A stretch of DNA of 39,255 nucleotides from Kineococcus rubinsiae (lineage in GTDB: Bacteria > Actinomycetota > Actinomycetes > Actinomycetales > Kineococcaceae), in the NCBI RefSeq assembly GCF_011839805.1, contig NZ_VWPY01000040.1:1-39255 (forward strand), in the 5' to 3' direction. The notes under the pieces are model-generated. The model was not told the origin of the DNA. It did not search any database and was given only the letters and a program-made list of their open reading frames with translations. The position numbers were made by a program, and so were the translations under genes. This document shows, one piece after another, positions 24,020 to 31,559 of the stretch (positions are counted from its first letter, which is position 1; every line of letters starts with the position of its first letter).

Positions 24020-26401
24020 TCACGCGCTCAGCGGTCGCGCCCGGCGCCCCTGCAGCAGTGCGTGGATCTCCTCCACCGGCAGCGGCACGCAGTACAGGTA
24101 CCCCTGCGCGAGCGGGCACCCCATGCCCCGCAGGATCTCCGCCTGCTCGACGTGCTCGACGCCCTCGGCCACGACGGCCAGGTCGAGCGCCTGGCCCATC
24201 TTGACCATGCCCTCCACGAGCGCGCGGGCCGTGGGCTCGGTGGCGATGTCGCGCACGAAGCTGCGGTCGATCTTGAAGGAGGAGAACGGTCGGTGCCGCA
24301 GGTAGCCGAGGGAGGAGAACCCGGTGCCGAAGTCGTCGATGGTCAGCAGCGCCCCGGTCTCGGCCAGGTCGCGCAGGCTCGAGGCGCTGTCGTCCTCGAT
24401 CATCACGCTCTCGGTCATCTCCAGGTGCAGGCGGCAGCCGCTCGCCGACGCCTGCCGCACGGCGGCCGCGACCCGCTCGGTGAAGTCGGCGTGGCGCAGC
24501 TGCACCGGGGAGACGTTGACCATGAGGTCGAGGGGGCGCCCGGCGTGGCGCTGCAGCTGCTCCGCGTCGCGGGCCACGGTGCGCAGCACGGCGTCGCCGA
24601 TCGCGATGACGGTGCCGCTGCGCTCGGCGAGGCCGATGAACTCGTCGGGGCCGATGAGCGGGGTCTCGCCCCGCCCGCGGTCGCGGCGCCAGCGGACCAG
24701 CGCCTCGAGCCCGACGACCTCGCCCGTGGGCAGGTCGACGATGGGCTGGTAGTGCACGACGAAGGCCTCGGCGGGCGCCTGCTGGAGGTCCTCGATGACC
24801 TGCAGGCGGGCGATCTCCTCCTCCAGCAGCTCGGGCCGGAACTCCACCCACCGGTTCTTGCCCGTGGCCTTGGCCCGGTACATGGCGGTGTCGGCCTTGC
24901 GCAGCAGCATCCCGACGTCGTCGCCGGCGTGGGCGCGGCTGAGGCCGATGCTGCCCTGCACGCGCAGGACGTGCCCGCGCATGCGGACCTCGACCCGCAG
25001 CGCCATGAGCACCCGGCGGCACAGCCCGTCGACGTCGTTGCAGTCGGGCAGCAGGACGGCGAACTCGTCGCCGCCCAGGCGGGCCACGGTGCTGCCGCCG
25101 CGCAGGGTGTCGCGCAGGCGGGTGCCGACCAGGCGCAGCAGCTCGTCGCCCGCCTCGTGCCCGAACCGGTCGTTGACGCCCTTGAAGCCGTCGAGGTCGA
25201 GGTAGAGCACGACGAGGCGGCCGAGGCGGTCCGCGTCGCGCGCCCGCTCCAGCTCGACCGCGAGGCGCTCGGAGAACTGCAGGCGGTTCGGCAGCCCCGT
25301 GACGACGTCGCGGCGGGCGAGGCTGTGCATCTCCTCGCTCGCGCTGACCCGGAAGAAGGCGGCCTCGCCGACCGACGCCAGCGCCTCCAGCGCCCGCTGG
25401 TCGGCGACGCGGTGCTGCGGGTCGCGGTGGCGGGGGGCCGTGACGTAGAGGACGACGCCGTCGCCCGCGACCACGGGCACGCCGATCTCGTCGTCGCCGG
25501 GCCGCACGGAGCGGACCATCGCGGCGGGGGTCCCCGAGACCATCCGGGCGTGCTTCTGCAGCGCGCGGGCGAGGTCGGCGCGCCGGCCCTGGGTGTGCAG
25601 GGCGGTCGCGGCCTCGAACAGCGCCTCGGTGCGGCGGGCGACGTCGCGCGACGTGCGCATGGTGCGGGTGGCGAGCATGGTCACGATCAGCGGGATGACG
25701 AGCAGGACCGCGGCGAGGAGGTTGAGCTTCACCTCGACGAGGCCGCCCAGGTAGCCGAGGCCGCCGACGGCGATCGTCGCGCAGGCGCCCAGCCAGGCGC
25801 CCGGGTGCACGAGCTCGTAGCGCAGGGTCGTGCGCTCCTGGAGGGCCACGGAGAGCGCCGAGACGCCGAAGTCGACGGCGAAGACCGCGATGATCGCCAG
25901 CCCGACGACCAGCGCCTCGGGCGGCGAGGCCTCGAGCGCGACGGCCCGGTACTCGTTCCTCAGCGCGACCACACCGTCTGCGCCCAACCCCACGAGCACC
26001 CCGAGGGCGACCGCGCCGACGACGACGTTGATCGAGGCGTTGAACGTGCGGCTGACCCAGCTCTTCTTCTGCAGCAGGTTGGTCGGCACGCTGCACAGCA
26101 CCCAGGCGAGCAGGGCCGTGTGCGGTGGCACGAAGCACAGCAGGAAGATCAGGACGCCGACGTCGAACTGGATCTCGACGCTGGAGTGGCTGACGCTCAG
26201 CGGGAACGGGAAGCGCGTGAGCAGCTGCATGAGCGGCAGGCCGACGAGGAGGCTCAGGCCGAGGTCGCGGAAGTCGACCGGCTCGGCCATGGCGGCGAAC
26301 CACCAGACGGCGACGACGGCGACGACGATGGCCACCGCGGCCACGACACCGTCGAAGGCGACGCTGCCCACCGGACGGCGGTCACGGACCCCAGAACTCA
26401 C
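24020..26401 (-). CDS. Multi-TM GGDEF-EAL c-di-GMP protein with degenerate I-site
   Basis: A 793-residue protein. The N-terminal ~255 residues form about eight TM helices (a MASE-like sensor with no recognised family). A GAF-like stretch of about 130 residues leads to GGDEF (RRDVVTGLPNRLQF, LDLDGFKGVND, RLGGDEFAVLL) and then EAL (EALVRW, VNVSP, LEMTES, DDFGTGFSSLGYL, FKIDRSFV, AEGVE, QGYL). The I-site position reads RGGS, lacking the Asp, so product feedback is likely lost. GTG 26401 is chosen because AGGAGG sits five bases upstream; GTG codons at 26416 and 26407 are less well placed. It is the first gene of the operon with the 547-residue protein. Confidence 0.9.
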   Translation of the reverse strand: MSSGVRDRRPVGSVAFDGVVAAVAIVVAVVAVWWFAAMAEPVDFRDLGLSLLVGLPLMQLLTRFPFPLSVSHSSVEIQFDVGVLIFLLCFVPPHTALLAWVLCSVPTNLLQKKSWVSRTFNASINVVVGAVALGVLVGLGADGVVALRNEYRAVALEASPPEALVVGLAIIAVFAVDFGVSALSVALQERTTLRYELVHPGAWLGACATIAVGGLGYLGGLVEVKLNLLAAVLLVIPLIVTMLATRTMRTSRDVARRTEALFEAATALHTQGRRADLARALQKHARMVSGTPAAMVRSVRPGDDEIGVPVVAGDGVVLYVTAPRHRDPQHRVADQRALEALASVGEAAFFRVSASEEMHSLARRDVVTGLPNRLQFSERLAVELERARDADRLGRLVVLYLDLDGFKGVNDRFGHEAGDELLRLVGTRLRDTLRGGSTVARLGGDEFAVLLPDCNDVDGLCRRVLMALRVEVRMRGHVLRVQGSIGLSRAHAGDDVGMLLRKADTAMYRAKATGKNRWVEFRPELLEEEIARLQVIEDLQQAPAEAFVVHYQPIVDLPTGEVVGLEALVRWRRDRGRGETPLIGPDEFIGLAERSGTVIAIGDAVLRTVARDAEQLQRHAGRPLDLMVNVSPVQLRHADFTERVAAAVRQASASGCRLHLEMTESVMIEDDSASSLRDLAETGALLTIDDFGTGFSSLGYLRHRPFSSFKIDRSFVRDIATEPTARALVEGMVKMGQALDLAVVAEGVEHVEQAEILRGMGCPLAQGYLYCVPLPVEEIHALLQGRRARPLSA

Positions 26402-26473
26402 AGACACCTCCTCCACCCCAGCGAGCGCGGCTCATCCTGACACTCCGAGCACGAGCGGTCACTGTCCATCAGG

Positions 26474-26500
26474 GATCGAGTCGCTCGATCGGGCCCGATC
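26474..26500. promoter_or_regulatory. Overlapping palindromes, candidate operator
   Basis: GATCGAG-TCG-CTCGATC (26474-26490) overlaps the perfect palindrome GATCGGGCCCGATC (26487-26500), giving three CGATC-type half sites in 27 bp. It lies in the 227-bp divergent spacer between the GGDEF-EAL operon and menE, about 75 bp upstream of the GGDEF-EAL start. The rest of the spacer (26402-26628) shows only -10-like hexamers. The binding protein is unknown. Confidence 0.4.
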
Positions 26501-26616
26501 TGGCCCGTTCGGCCCCGTCCTTCACCCGCACGCCGCTGCTTCGACGCTCCGCGTAGTCACTCCAGCACCGTCAGTTTCTCACGCGGGTGGGAGGGACGGG
26601 CGCCGCGCGGCCGCCG

Positions 26617-26622
26617 TAGCGT
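26617..26622 (+). promoter_or_regulatory. Leaderless -10 box of menE
   Basis: TAGCGT lies six bases before the menE GTG at 26629. There is no Shine-Dalgarno between them and no clear -35. The spacing equals that of the DUF4232 lipoprotein gene. Confidence 0.45.
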
Positions 26623-26628
26623 GGCGGC

Positions 26629-27873
26629 GTGGTCGCCCGACGGATGCTCCGCCCGCTGCCGGTGCCCGCGGGCGAGGCGGTCCTGGGCGTCCTGCCGCAG
26701 CTCGCGCGGGCGCTGGCCGGGCGGGGCGACGCCCTGCTCCCCCACGCCGCGGGCAGCGCACCCCCCGCGGCGCTGGCGCCCGGGACCCCCCTGGCCGACG
26801 GCGAGGACGCCGAGGACGACCCCACCGCGGTGGTCGTCGCGACGTCGGGCTCCACCGGCACCGCCAAGGGGGCCCTCCTGCCCGCGGGCGCGCTGCGCGC
26901 CTCCGCCGCGGCGACGGCCCACCGGCTGCTGCCCGGCGGGCCCGCACCGGGGGCGAGCGGCGAGCAGTGGGTCCTGGCCCTGCCGGCCCAGCACGTCGCC
27001 GGCCTGCAGGTGCTCCTGCGCTCCGTGCGGGCGGGCACCGAGCCGGTCGTCGTCGACCTGAGCGGGGGCTTCACGCCCGCCGCCTTCGTCGCGGCCGCCG
27101 CGGCCTGCACGGGCGGGCACCGCCTGGTGTCCCTCGTGCCGACGCAGCTCGTGCGCCTGCTCGACGCGGGCGAGGAGGCGACGGCGGCCCTGGCGGGCTT
27201 CGCGGCCGTCCTCGTGGGCGCCGCGGCCACGCCCCCGGCGCTGCTCGAGCGGGCCCGCGCCGCGGGGGTCGCCGTGCGCACCACGTACGGCTCGTCGGAG
27301 ACCTGCGGCGGCTGCGTCTACGACGGCCTGCCCCTCGACGGCGTCCGGGTGGGCCTCGAGGGCGACCGGCTCACGATCGCGGGGGACGTCGTCGCCCGCG
27401 GCTACCGGGGGCGGCCCGGCGACCCGGCGTTCGACCTGCCGGCCGGCGGGCCGCGCCGCTTCCGCACGGACGACGCCGCCGTCCTCGCCGACGGGCTCGT
27501 CCGCGTCACGGGCCGCCTCGACGACCTCGTCACCACGGGCGGGCTGAAGGTGGCCCCGGCGCTCGTCGAGGCGGCGCTGGCCGGGGACCCGGGTGTCGCG
27601 GAGGTCGTCGTCGTCGGCGTGCCGGACGCGCAGTGGGGCGAGCGGGTCGTCGCCTGCGTGGTCCCGGCCCCCGGCGGGCCCGTCCCCGACCTGCTCCGGC
27701 TGCGCGCCCTCGTCACCGCGCGGGTCGCCGCGGCCGCGGCCCCGCGCCAGCTCGTGCTGCTCGACGCGCTGCCCCTGCGCGGCCCGGGCAAGCCGGACCG
27801 CCGGCGGCTGCGCGAGCTGGCTCAGGGGAACGACGCTGCTCAGGGGAACGACGGGGACCGCCCGGTCGTCTAG
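26629..27873 (+). CDS. menE: MenE, o-succinylbenzoate-CoA ligase
   Basis: A 414-residue acyl-adenylating enzyme that makes OSB-CoA, the substrate of MenB. The P-loop is ATSGSTGTAKGALL. Further blocks are LALPAQHVAGLQVL, LVSLVPTQL, TYGSSETCGGCVYDG, FRTDDAAVL, GRLDDLVTTGGLKV and the C-terminal Lys region GPGKPDRRRLREL. Short MenE proteins of about 360-420 residues are usual in Actinobacteria. The GTG start appears leaderless. The last residues (LAQGNDAAQGNDGD) come from an 18-bp duplication past the family's normal end and are unlikely to matter for catalysis. Confidence 0.92.
   Translation: MVARRMLRPLPVPAGEAVLGVLPQLARALAGRGDALLPHAAGSAPPAALAPGTPLADGEDAEDDPTAVVVATSGSTGTAKGALLPAGALRASAAATAHRLLPGGPAPGASGEQWVLALPAQHVAGLQVLLRSVRAGTEPVVVDLSGGFTPAAFVAAAAACTGGHRLVSLVPTQLVRLLDAGEEATAALAGFAAVLVGAAATPPALLERARAAGVAVRTTYGSSETCGGCVYDGLPLDGVRVGLEGDRLTIAGDVVARGYRGRPGDPAFDLPAGGPRRFRTDDAAVLADGLVRVTGRLDDLVTTGGLKVAPALVEAALAGDPGVAEVVVVGVPDAQWGERVVACVVPAPGGPVPDLLRLRALVTARVAAAAAPRQLVLLDALPLRGPGKPDRRRLRELAQGNDAAQGNDGDRPVV
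27820..27853 (+). repeat. 18-bp tandem duplication at the 3' end of menE
   Basis: GCTCAGGGGAACGACG occurs at 27820-27835 and 27838-27853, an 18-bp period, adding AQGND to the MenE tail. It keeps the frame and looks like a recent slippage product. Confidence 0.8.
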
Positions 27874-27917
27874 GGGGTGACGGCACGAGGCGGTGCCGGC
27901 GGAGGAGGTCGTTCGAG

Positions 27918-28178
27918 GTGCGCAGCGCACTGCCCGTGGTCCTGGTCATCGCCCTGACCGTCTACTGCCTCGTCAACTGCCTGCAGGCCGAGGACGGGGC
28001 GGTCCGCACCCTGCCGAAGTGGGCGTGGGTCCTGCTCGTGGTGGTCCTCCCGCTGGTCGGCGGCGTCGCGTACCTCCTGGCCGGGCGCCCCCTGCCGAGC
28101 ACCGGCGGCCCCGGCCGGGCCCGGAACCGGCCCCCGCAGGGCCCCGACGACGACGACGACTTCCTCCGCCGGCTCTGA
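27918..28178 (+). CDS. PLDc_N-domain small membrane protein
   Basis: An 86-residue protein with two TM helices (about 4-20 and 36-55) joined by a short loop. CLVNCLQAEDGAVRTLPKW, then WVLLVVVLPLVGGVAYLLAGRP matches the phospholipase D nuclease N-terminal (PLDc_N) domain, a two-helix membrane module that often stands alone in Actinobacteria. No nuclease domain is present, and the function is unknown. The C-terminus is charged (DDDDDFLRRL). GTG start with GGAGGAGG about ten bases upstream. It lies between menE and menA in the same direction, as its relatives do in other actinobacterial men clusters. Confidence 0.8.
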   Translation: MRSALPVVLVIALTVYCLVNCLQAEDGAVRTLPKWAWVLLVVVLPLVGGVAYLLAGRPLPSTGGPGRARNRPPQGPDDDDDFLRRL

Positions 28179-28240
28179 GACGGCCGACCGGGTGACCCCG
28201 CGCGTGCACCGCCGGTCGCCGCGGGGCAGGCTGGACCCTC

Positions 28241-29164
28241 GTGGCCGAACCGTCTGAACCCCTCGTGCACCTGCCCTCGGCACCCCCGCGGCGCCACGCG
28301 TCCCCGGGCCAGTGGGTCTCGGCCGCCCGGCCCCGCACCCTGCCGGCCGCCGTCACGCCCGTCCTCGTGGGCACGGGGGCCGCCGCGGCCGCGGGAGGCG
28401 TGCGCTGGAGCACCGCGCTGCTCGCGCTCGTCGTGTCCCTCGCGCTGCAGGTCGGCGTGAACTACGCCAACGACTACTCCGACGGCGTCCGCGGCACCGA
28501 CGACGACCGCGTCGGTCCCTTCCGCCTCGTCGGCTCCGGGTCGGCGGAACCCCGCACGGTGCGCGACGCGGCCTTCGCCTGCTTCGCCGTCGCGGGCCTC
28601 GCCGGGCTGGCCGTCACCGCCCTGACCGGCGCCTGGTGGCTGCTGCTCGTGGGCGCGGCCGCCGTCGCCGCCGCCTGGTACTACACGGGCGGCAAGCGGC
28701 CCTACGGCTACGCCGGCCTCGGCGAGCTCTTCGTCTTCGTGTTCTTCGGCCTCGTCGCGGTGATGGGCACGACGTTCGTGCAGACCGGCCGGATCACGGG
28801 CGAGTCGTTCGCGGGCGCCCTCTGCGTGGGCTTCCTGGCCTGCGCGATCCTCGTCGCCAACAACCTGCGGGACGTCCCCACCGACGCGGCCGTCGGCAAG
28901 CGCACCCTGGCCGTGCGGATCGGCGAGCACCGCAGCCGGCTGCTCTACGCGGCCCTGGTCGCGGGCGGCTTCGTCGCGGCCCTGGCGACCGCACCCTGGC
29001 ACCCGTGGGTGCTGCTGGTCCTGCTCGCCGGGGTGCTGGCGCAGCGGCCGCTGCGGACCGTCCTGGGCGGCGCCGGCGGCCGCGACCTCATCCCGGTCCT
29101 GCAGCAGACGGGCCTCCTGGAGCTCCTGACGGGGGCCCTGCTCGCGCTCGGCCTGGCGCTGTGA
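28241..29164 (+). CDS. menA: MenA, DHNA polyprenyltransferase
   Basis: A 307-residue UbiA-superfamily membrane enzyme that attaches the polyprenyl chain to 1,4-dihydroxy-2-naphthoate, with about eight or nine TM helices. The first Asp motif is NYANDYSDGVRGTDDDR (NDxxD and the MenA-specific GTD), and the second LVANNLRDVPTDAAVGKRTLAVRIG. A YYTGGKRPYGYAGLGELFVFVFFGLV block lies between them. All are typical of MenA. The GTG start has no good Shine-Dalgarno. The 3' end overlaps the amidotransferase start as GTGA. It uses the product of the long-chain synthase at 9-10 kb, and MenG then acts on its product. Confidence 0.94.
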   Translation: MAEPSEPLVHLPSAPPRRHASPGQWVSAARPRTLPAAVTPVLVGTGAAAAAGGVRWSTALLALVVSLALQVGVNYANDYSDGVRGTDDDRVGPFRLVGSGSAEPRTVRDAAFACFAVAGLAGLAVTALTGAWWLLLVGAAAVAAAWYYTGGKRPYGYAGLGELFVFVFFGLVAVMGTTFVQTGRITGESFAGALCVGFLACAILVANNLRDVPTDAAVGKRTLAVRIGEHRSRLLYAALVAGGFVAALATAPWHPWVLLVLLAGVLAQRPLRTVLGGAGGRDLIPVLQQTGLLELLTGALLALGLAL

Positions 29165-29892
29165 AGCCGTTCCTGCTGCTGGCCACCCGCGCCGACGACG
29201 ACGTCGCGGACGCGGAGCACGCCGCCGTGCTGCGCTGCGGGGGTCTCGACGAGGGCGACCTGGTGCGCGTCCGGCTGGAGCGCGAGCCGATGCCGGACCT
29301 CGACGTGGACGCGTACTCGGGGATCGTCGTCGGCGGCAGCCCCTTCTGCACGAGCGATCCCGAGGAGGAGAAGACGCCCACCCAGGTGCGCGTCGAGCGG
29401 GAGCTCTCCACCCTGCTGGACCGCGTGGTCGAGCAGGACGTGCCCTTCCTCGGCGCCTGCTACGGCGTCGGGACGCTGGGCGTGCACCAGGGCGGGGTGG
29501 TCGACCGCACCTACGGCGAGCCGATCAGCGCGGTGCCCGTGACGCTCACCGACGCGGGCCGGGCCGACCCCCTCCTGGACGGCCTGCCGGACACGTTCTC
29601 GGCGTTCGTCGGCCACAAGGAGGCGCTGACGGTGCCCCCGCCGCACGCCGTCGTCCTGGCGCGGTCCGCGACGTGCCCCGTGCAGGTGTTCCGCGTCGGG
29701 GAGAACTGCTACGCCACCCAGTTCCACCCCGAGCTCGACCTCGACGGCATCGTCCAGCGCGTGAACGCCTACCGCGACGAGGGCTACTTCCCCGTCGAGG
29801 AGCACCAGCAGGTCCTGGCCGACCTGCGCCGCACCCGCGTCGAGGTCGCGCACCGGGTGCTGCGGAACTTCGTGGACCGCTACCGCCGCTGA
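29161..29892 (+). CDS. Class I glutamine amidotransferase-like protein
   Basis: A 243-residue GATase1 domain protein, similar in layout to the amidotransferase half of GMP synthase. The nucleophile motif is FLGACYGVGTL with Cys100, and the partner residues are in YATQFHPELD (His189, Glu191). GIVVGGSPFC forms the oxyanion region. No synthetase domain is fused, so the acceptor of the ammonia (or another hydrolase role) is unknown. It is coupled to menA by GTGA. The C-terminal ~45 residues are helical and charged, with no named domain. Confidence 0.88.
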   Translation: MKPFLLLATRADDDVADAEHAAVLRCGGLDEGDLVRVRLEREPMPDLDVDAYSGIVVGGSPFCTSDPEEEKTPTQVRVERELSTLLDRVVEQDVPFLGACYGVGTLGVHQGGVVDRTYGEPISAVPVTLTDAGRADPLLDGLPDTFSAFVGHKEALTVPPPHAVVLARSATCPVQVFRVGENCYATQFHPELDLDGIVQRVNAYRDEGYFPVEEHQQVLADLRRTRVEVAHRVLRNFVDRYRR

Positions 29893-29910
29893 GGCCCGGC
29901 GGGCGACCCG

Positions 29911-29947
29911 TACGGTGTGCGCCATGACCAGGTGCACGCGTGAGTGA
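29911..29947 (+). other. Possible leader: -10 box and 7-codon upstream reading frame
   Basis: TACGGT (29911-29916) is followed after seven bases by an ATG (29924) opening a short frame, MTRCTRE, that stops at 29945-29947. The stop overlaps the GTG start (29940) of the next gene in another frame. The -10/start geometry matches the leaderless genes elsewhere in the window. Translation of this mini-ORF could feed or gate the downstream start. It may also be chance. Confidence 0.25.
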
Positions 29948-30248
29948 CGTCGACGTCCGGGCCGACGGGGAGCACCGCTACCTCGCCGCCATCACGACCG
30001 CCGCGGGGCGGCGCACCGAGCACGTCGTGGCGTCGGACCCGCAGCTCCTGGAGGAGCTGCGGATGACCGCCGCGGAGGAGCCCTTCCTCGTCCGGCAGGT
30101 CGTCGACCTGCTGGCGCGCGCGGCCGACGCGGGTGAGCAGGACGGCTCGGGCGCCACGGTCCCCGAGGTCATCGACCTGCGCGAGCTCGACCGCGAGCGC
30201 CCCGACCTGCTGGCGAGCCTGCCGCTGCGCGAGGGCACGCTGCCCTGA
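29940..30248 (+). CDS. Hypothetical protein, 102 residues
   Basis: No family is recognised. The protein is acidic and soluble, with no signal peptide or membrane helix. The N-terminal third looks like beta strands (DGEHRYLAAITTAAGRRTEHVVASD), followed by an amphipathic helix (QLLEELRMTAAEEPFLVRQVVDLLARAAD), a Gly/Ser/Asp-rich turn and a tail EVIDLRELDRERPDLLASLP. The GTG start overlaps a short upstream frame; a weak AGG lies nearby. It follows the amidotransferase gene by 47 bp. The coding frame has the strong third-position G+C expected, which supports it being real. Confidence 0.6.
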   Translation: MSDVDVRADGEHRYLAAITTAAGRRTEHVVASDPQLLEELRMTAAEEPFLVRQVVDLLARAADAGEQDGSGATVPEVIDLRELDRERPDLLASLPLREGTLP

Positions 30249-30252
30249 CGGT

Positions 30253-30273
30253 CGGTCCCTGACCGCGGGACCG
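30253..30273. terminator. Candidate bidirectional terminator hairpin
   Basis: CGGTCCC (30253-30259), a seven-base loop and GGGACCG (30267-30273) form a seven-pair stem in the 30-bp gap between convergent genes. There is no T-tract, as is common in high-G+C Actinobacteria. Confidence 0.4.
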
Positions 30274-30278
30274 CCGGG

Positions 30279-30545
30279 CTAGCGGTCCTCGGCCTCGTTG
30301 TCGTCGTCGAGGCCCCGGCGGAAGCCCGAGCGGGCCGCCGGGCCCTGGGCCTTGTCGATGCGGCCGTCGATGCGCCGCTGCAGCGCGGCCGCCATCTCCT
30401 CGCGCTGGCGGCGCAGCAGGAGCAGCGAGACGAGCACGGAGACGACCGCGGCGATCAGCAGGCCCAGCCAGCTCTTGGCCCCGAGGGCGTTGGCGAGCAC
30501 CAGGCACAGGGCGAAGATGCCGAGGCGCAGGACGGTGTACCGCAT
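30279..30545 (-). CDS. DUF4229 small membrane protein
   Basis: An 88-residue protein starting MRYTVLRLGIFALC, with two TM helices (about 5-22 and 25-45) and then a charged cytoplasmic region LLRRQREEMAAALQRRIDGRIDK. This is the DUF4229 pattern; the function is unknown. The family often sits right after the cytochrome c assembly or menaquinone genes in Actinobacteria, as here, 15 bp after ccsB. The ATG at 30545 matches the usual family start; GTG 30557 would add four residues. Confidence 0.8.
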   Translation of the reverse strand: MRYTVLRLGIFALCLVLANALGAKSWLGLLIAAVVSVLVSLLLLRRQREEMAAALQRRIDGRIDKAQGPAARSGFRRGLDDDNEAEDR

Positions 30546-30560
30546 GGCGACGCCCACGGC

Positions 30561-31559
30561 TCAGACCCCCGCGTAGGAGTGCAGGCCGGGGAAGAAGATG
30601 TTCACCACGAGGTAGTTGAACAGGATGCAGCCGAACGCGAGGCACGCCAGGTAGGCGGCGCGGCGGCCGTCCCAGCCGCGCGTGGAGCGGGCGTGCAGGT
30701 AGCAGGCGTAGACGACCCAGATGATGAACGTCCACACCTCCTTGGAGTCCCAGTTCCAGTAGCGGTTCCAGGCGACCTGGGCCCACACGGCGCCGGCGAT
30801 GAGGGTGAACGTCCACATGACGAACCCGACGGCCTGCAGCCGGAACGCGGTGCGCTCCAGCTCGACCGAGGCGGGCAGGGCGTCCATGAAGGCGCCGCCG
30901 CGCACGTCGCCGCCCGCGGCGCGGCGCTTCTCGCGCCGCTCCTGCACGAGCTGCAGCACGACCGCGGAGAACCCGATGGTGGACAGTGCCGTCGCGAGGA
31001 TCGCGACGAAGACGTGGATGATCAGCCAGTAGCTGTCGAGCGCGGGGACGAGCTGGGCCGCGTCGACGTAGAAGGTGCGCAGCGCGATCCCGAGGGTCGC
31101 GAGGACCGGGGCCGTGACGAACAGCCCGAGGTAGCGGACGTCGCGCCCGCCCCCGAGGCCGGCGCGCCGGGCGCGGACGACCGCGATCAGGTAGGCGATC
31201 GCCACGACGCAGGTGCCCGTGAGCGCGAACTCGTACATGTTGCCCCAGGGCACCCGGTGCACCGAGACGCCGCGGGCGACCACGGAGCCGACGTGCAGCA
31301 GGGCGGCCAGGACGAACAGCGAGGTGCCCACGGCGGCCGCGCGGCGGCGGCGCGGCGGGGCCTCGGGACGCGTCTTCGTCAGCACGGGCGACCCGCCCGC
31401 GGCGGCGGCCGCGGCCTCGCGGCGCGCCCCGGCGCTGCGGATCTCCTTGCCGCCGTCGGCCAGGTCGGCGGCGTAGCCGATCATCGACCCCAGGTAGGCG
31501 GTCATCGCCGAGTAGAGCAGGACGTTGCTCAGCCCCGCGATGTTCTCGTCGATGCTCAC
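30561..31559 (-). CDS. ccsB: CcsB (CcsA/ResC-type) cytochrome c heme-handling protein
   Basis: A 332-residue integral membrane protein of the System II cytochrome c synthetase, which carries heme across the membrane with ResB. About eight TM helices are visible. VPWGNMYEFALTG and the periplasmic heme-binding WWD-type segment WNRYWNWDSKEVWTFIIWVVYACYLHAR are diagnostic, and His residues flank it (DSYWLIIHVFVA and the first-TM ALLHVGSV). A hydrophilic Ala/Arg-rich insert follows TM1, as in other actinobacterial CcsB. GTG 31559 overlaps the resB stop as GTGA. Called ccsA (Rv0529) in M. tuberculosis. Confidence 0.95.
   Translation of the reverse strand: MSIDENIAGLSNVLLYSAMTAYLGSMIGYAADLADGGKEIRSAGARREAAAAAAGGSPVLTKTRPEAPPRRRRAAAVGTSLFVLAALLHVGSVVARGVSVHRVPWGNMYEFALTGTCVVAIAYLIAVVRARRAGLGGGRDVRYLGLFVTAPVLATLGIALRTFYVDAAQLVPALDSYWLIIHVFVAILATALSTIGFSAVVLQLVQERREKRRAAGGDVRGGAFMDALPASVELERTAFRLQAVGFVMWTFTLIAGAVWAQVAWNRYWNWDSKEVWTFIIWVVYACYLHARSTRGWDGRRAAYLACLAFGCILFNYLVVNIFFPGLHSYAGV

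Noticed and set aside
23219-26440. Long plus-strand frame opposite the GGDEF-EAL genes
   Set aside because: The translation is repetitive Arg/Ala/Glu/His sequence with no motif, while the minus strand has complete GGDEF and EAL motifs.
26491-26540. Sigma28-like box before the GGDEF-EAL operon
   Set aside because: TGAAG with GCCAGATC 15 bases later deviates in both elements, unlike the two chemoreceptor boxes.
27820-27853. Target-site duplication of a mobile element
   Set aside because: The 18-bp repeat is directly tandem with no insert or transposase; simple slippage explains it.
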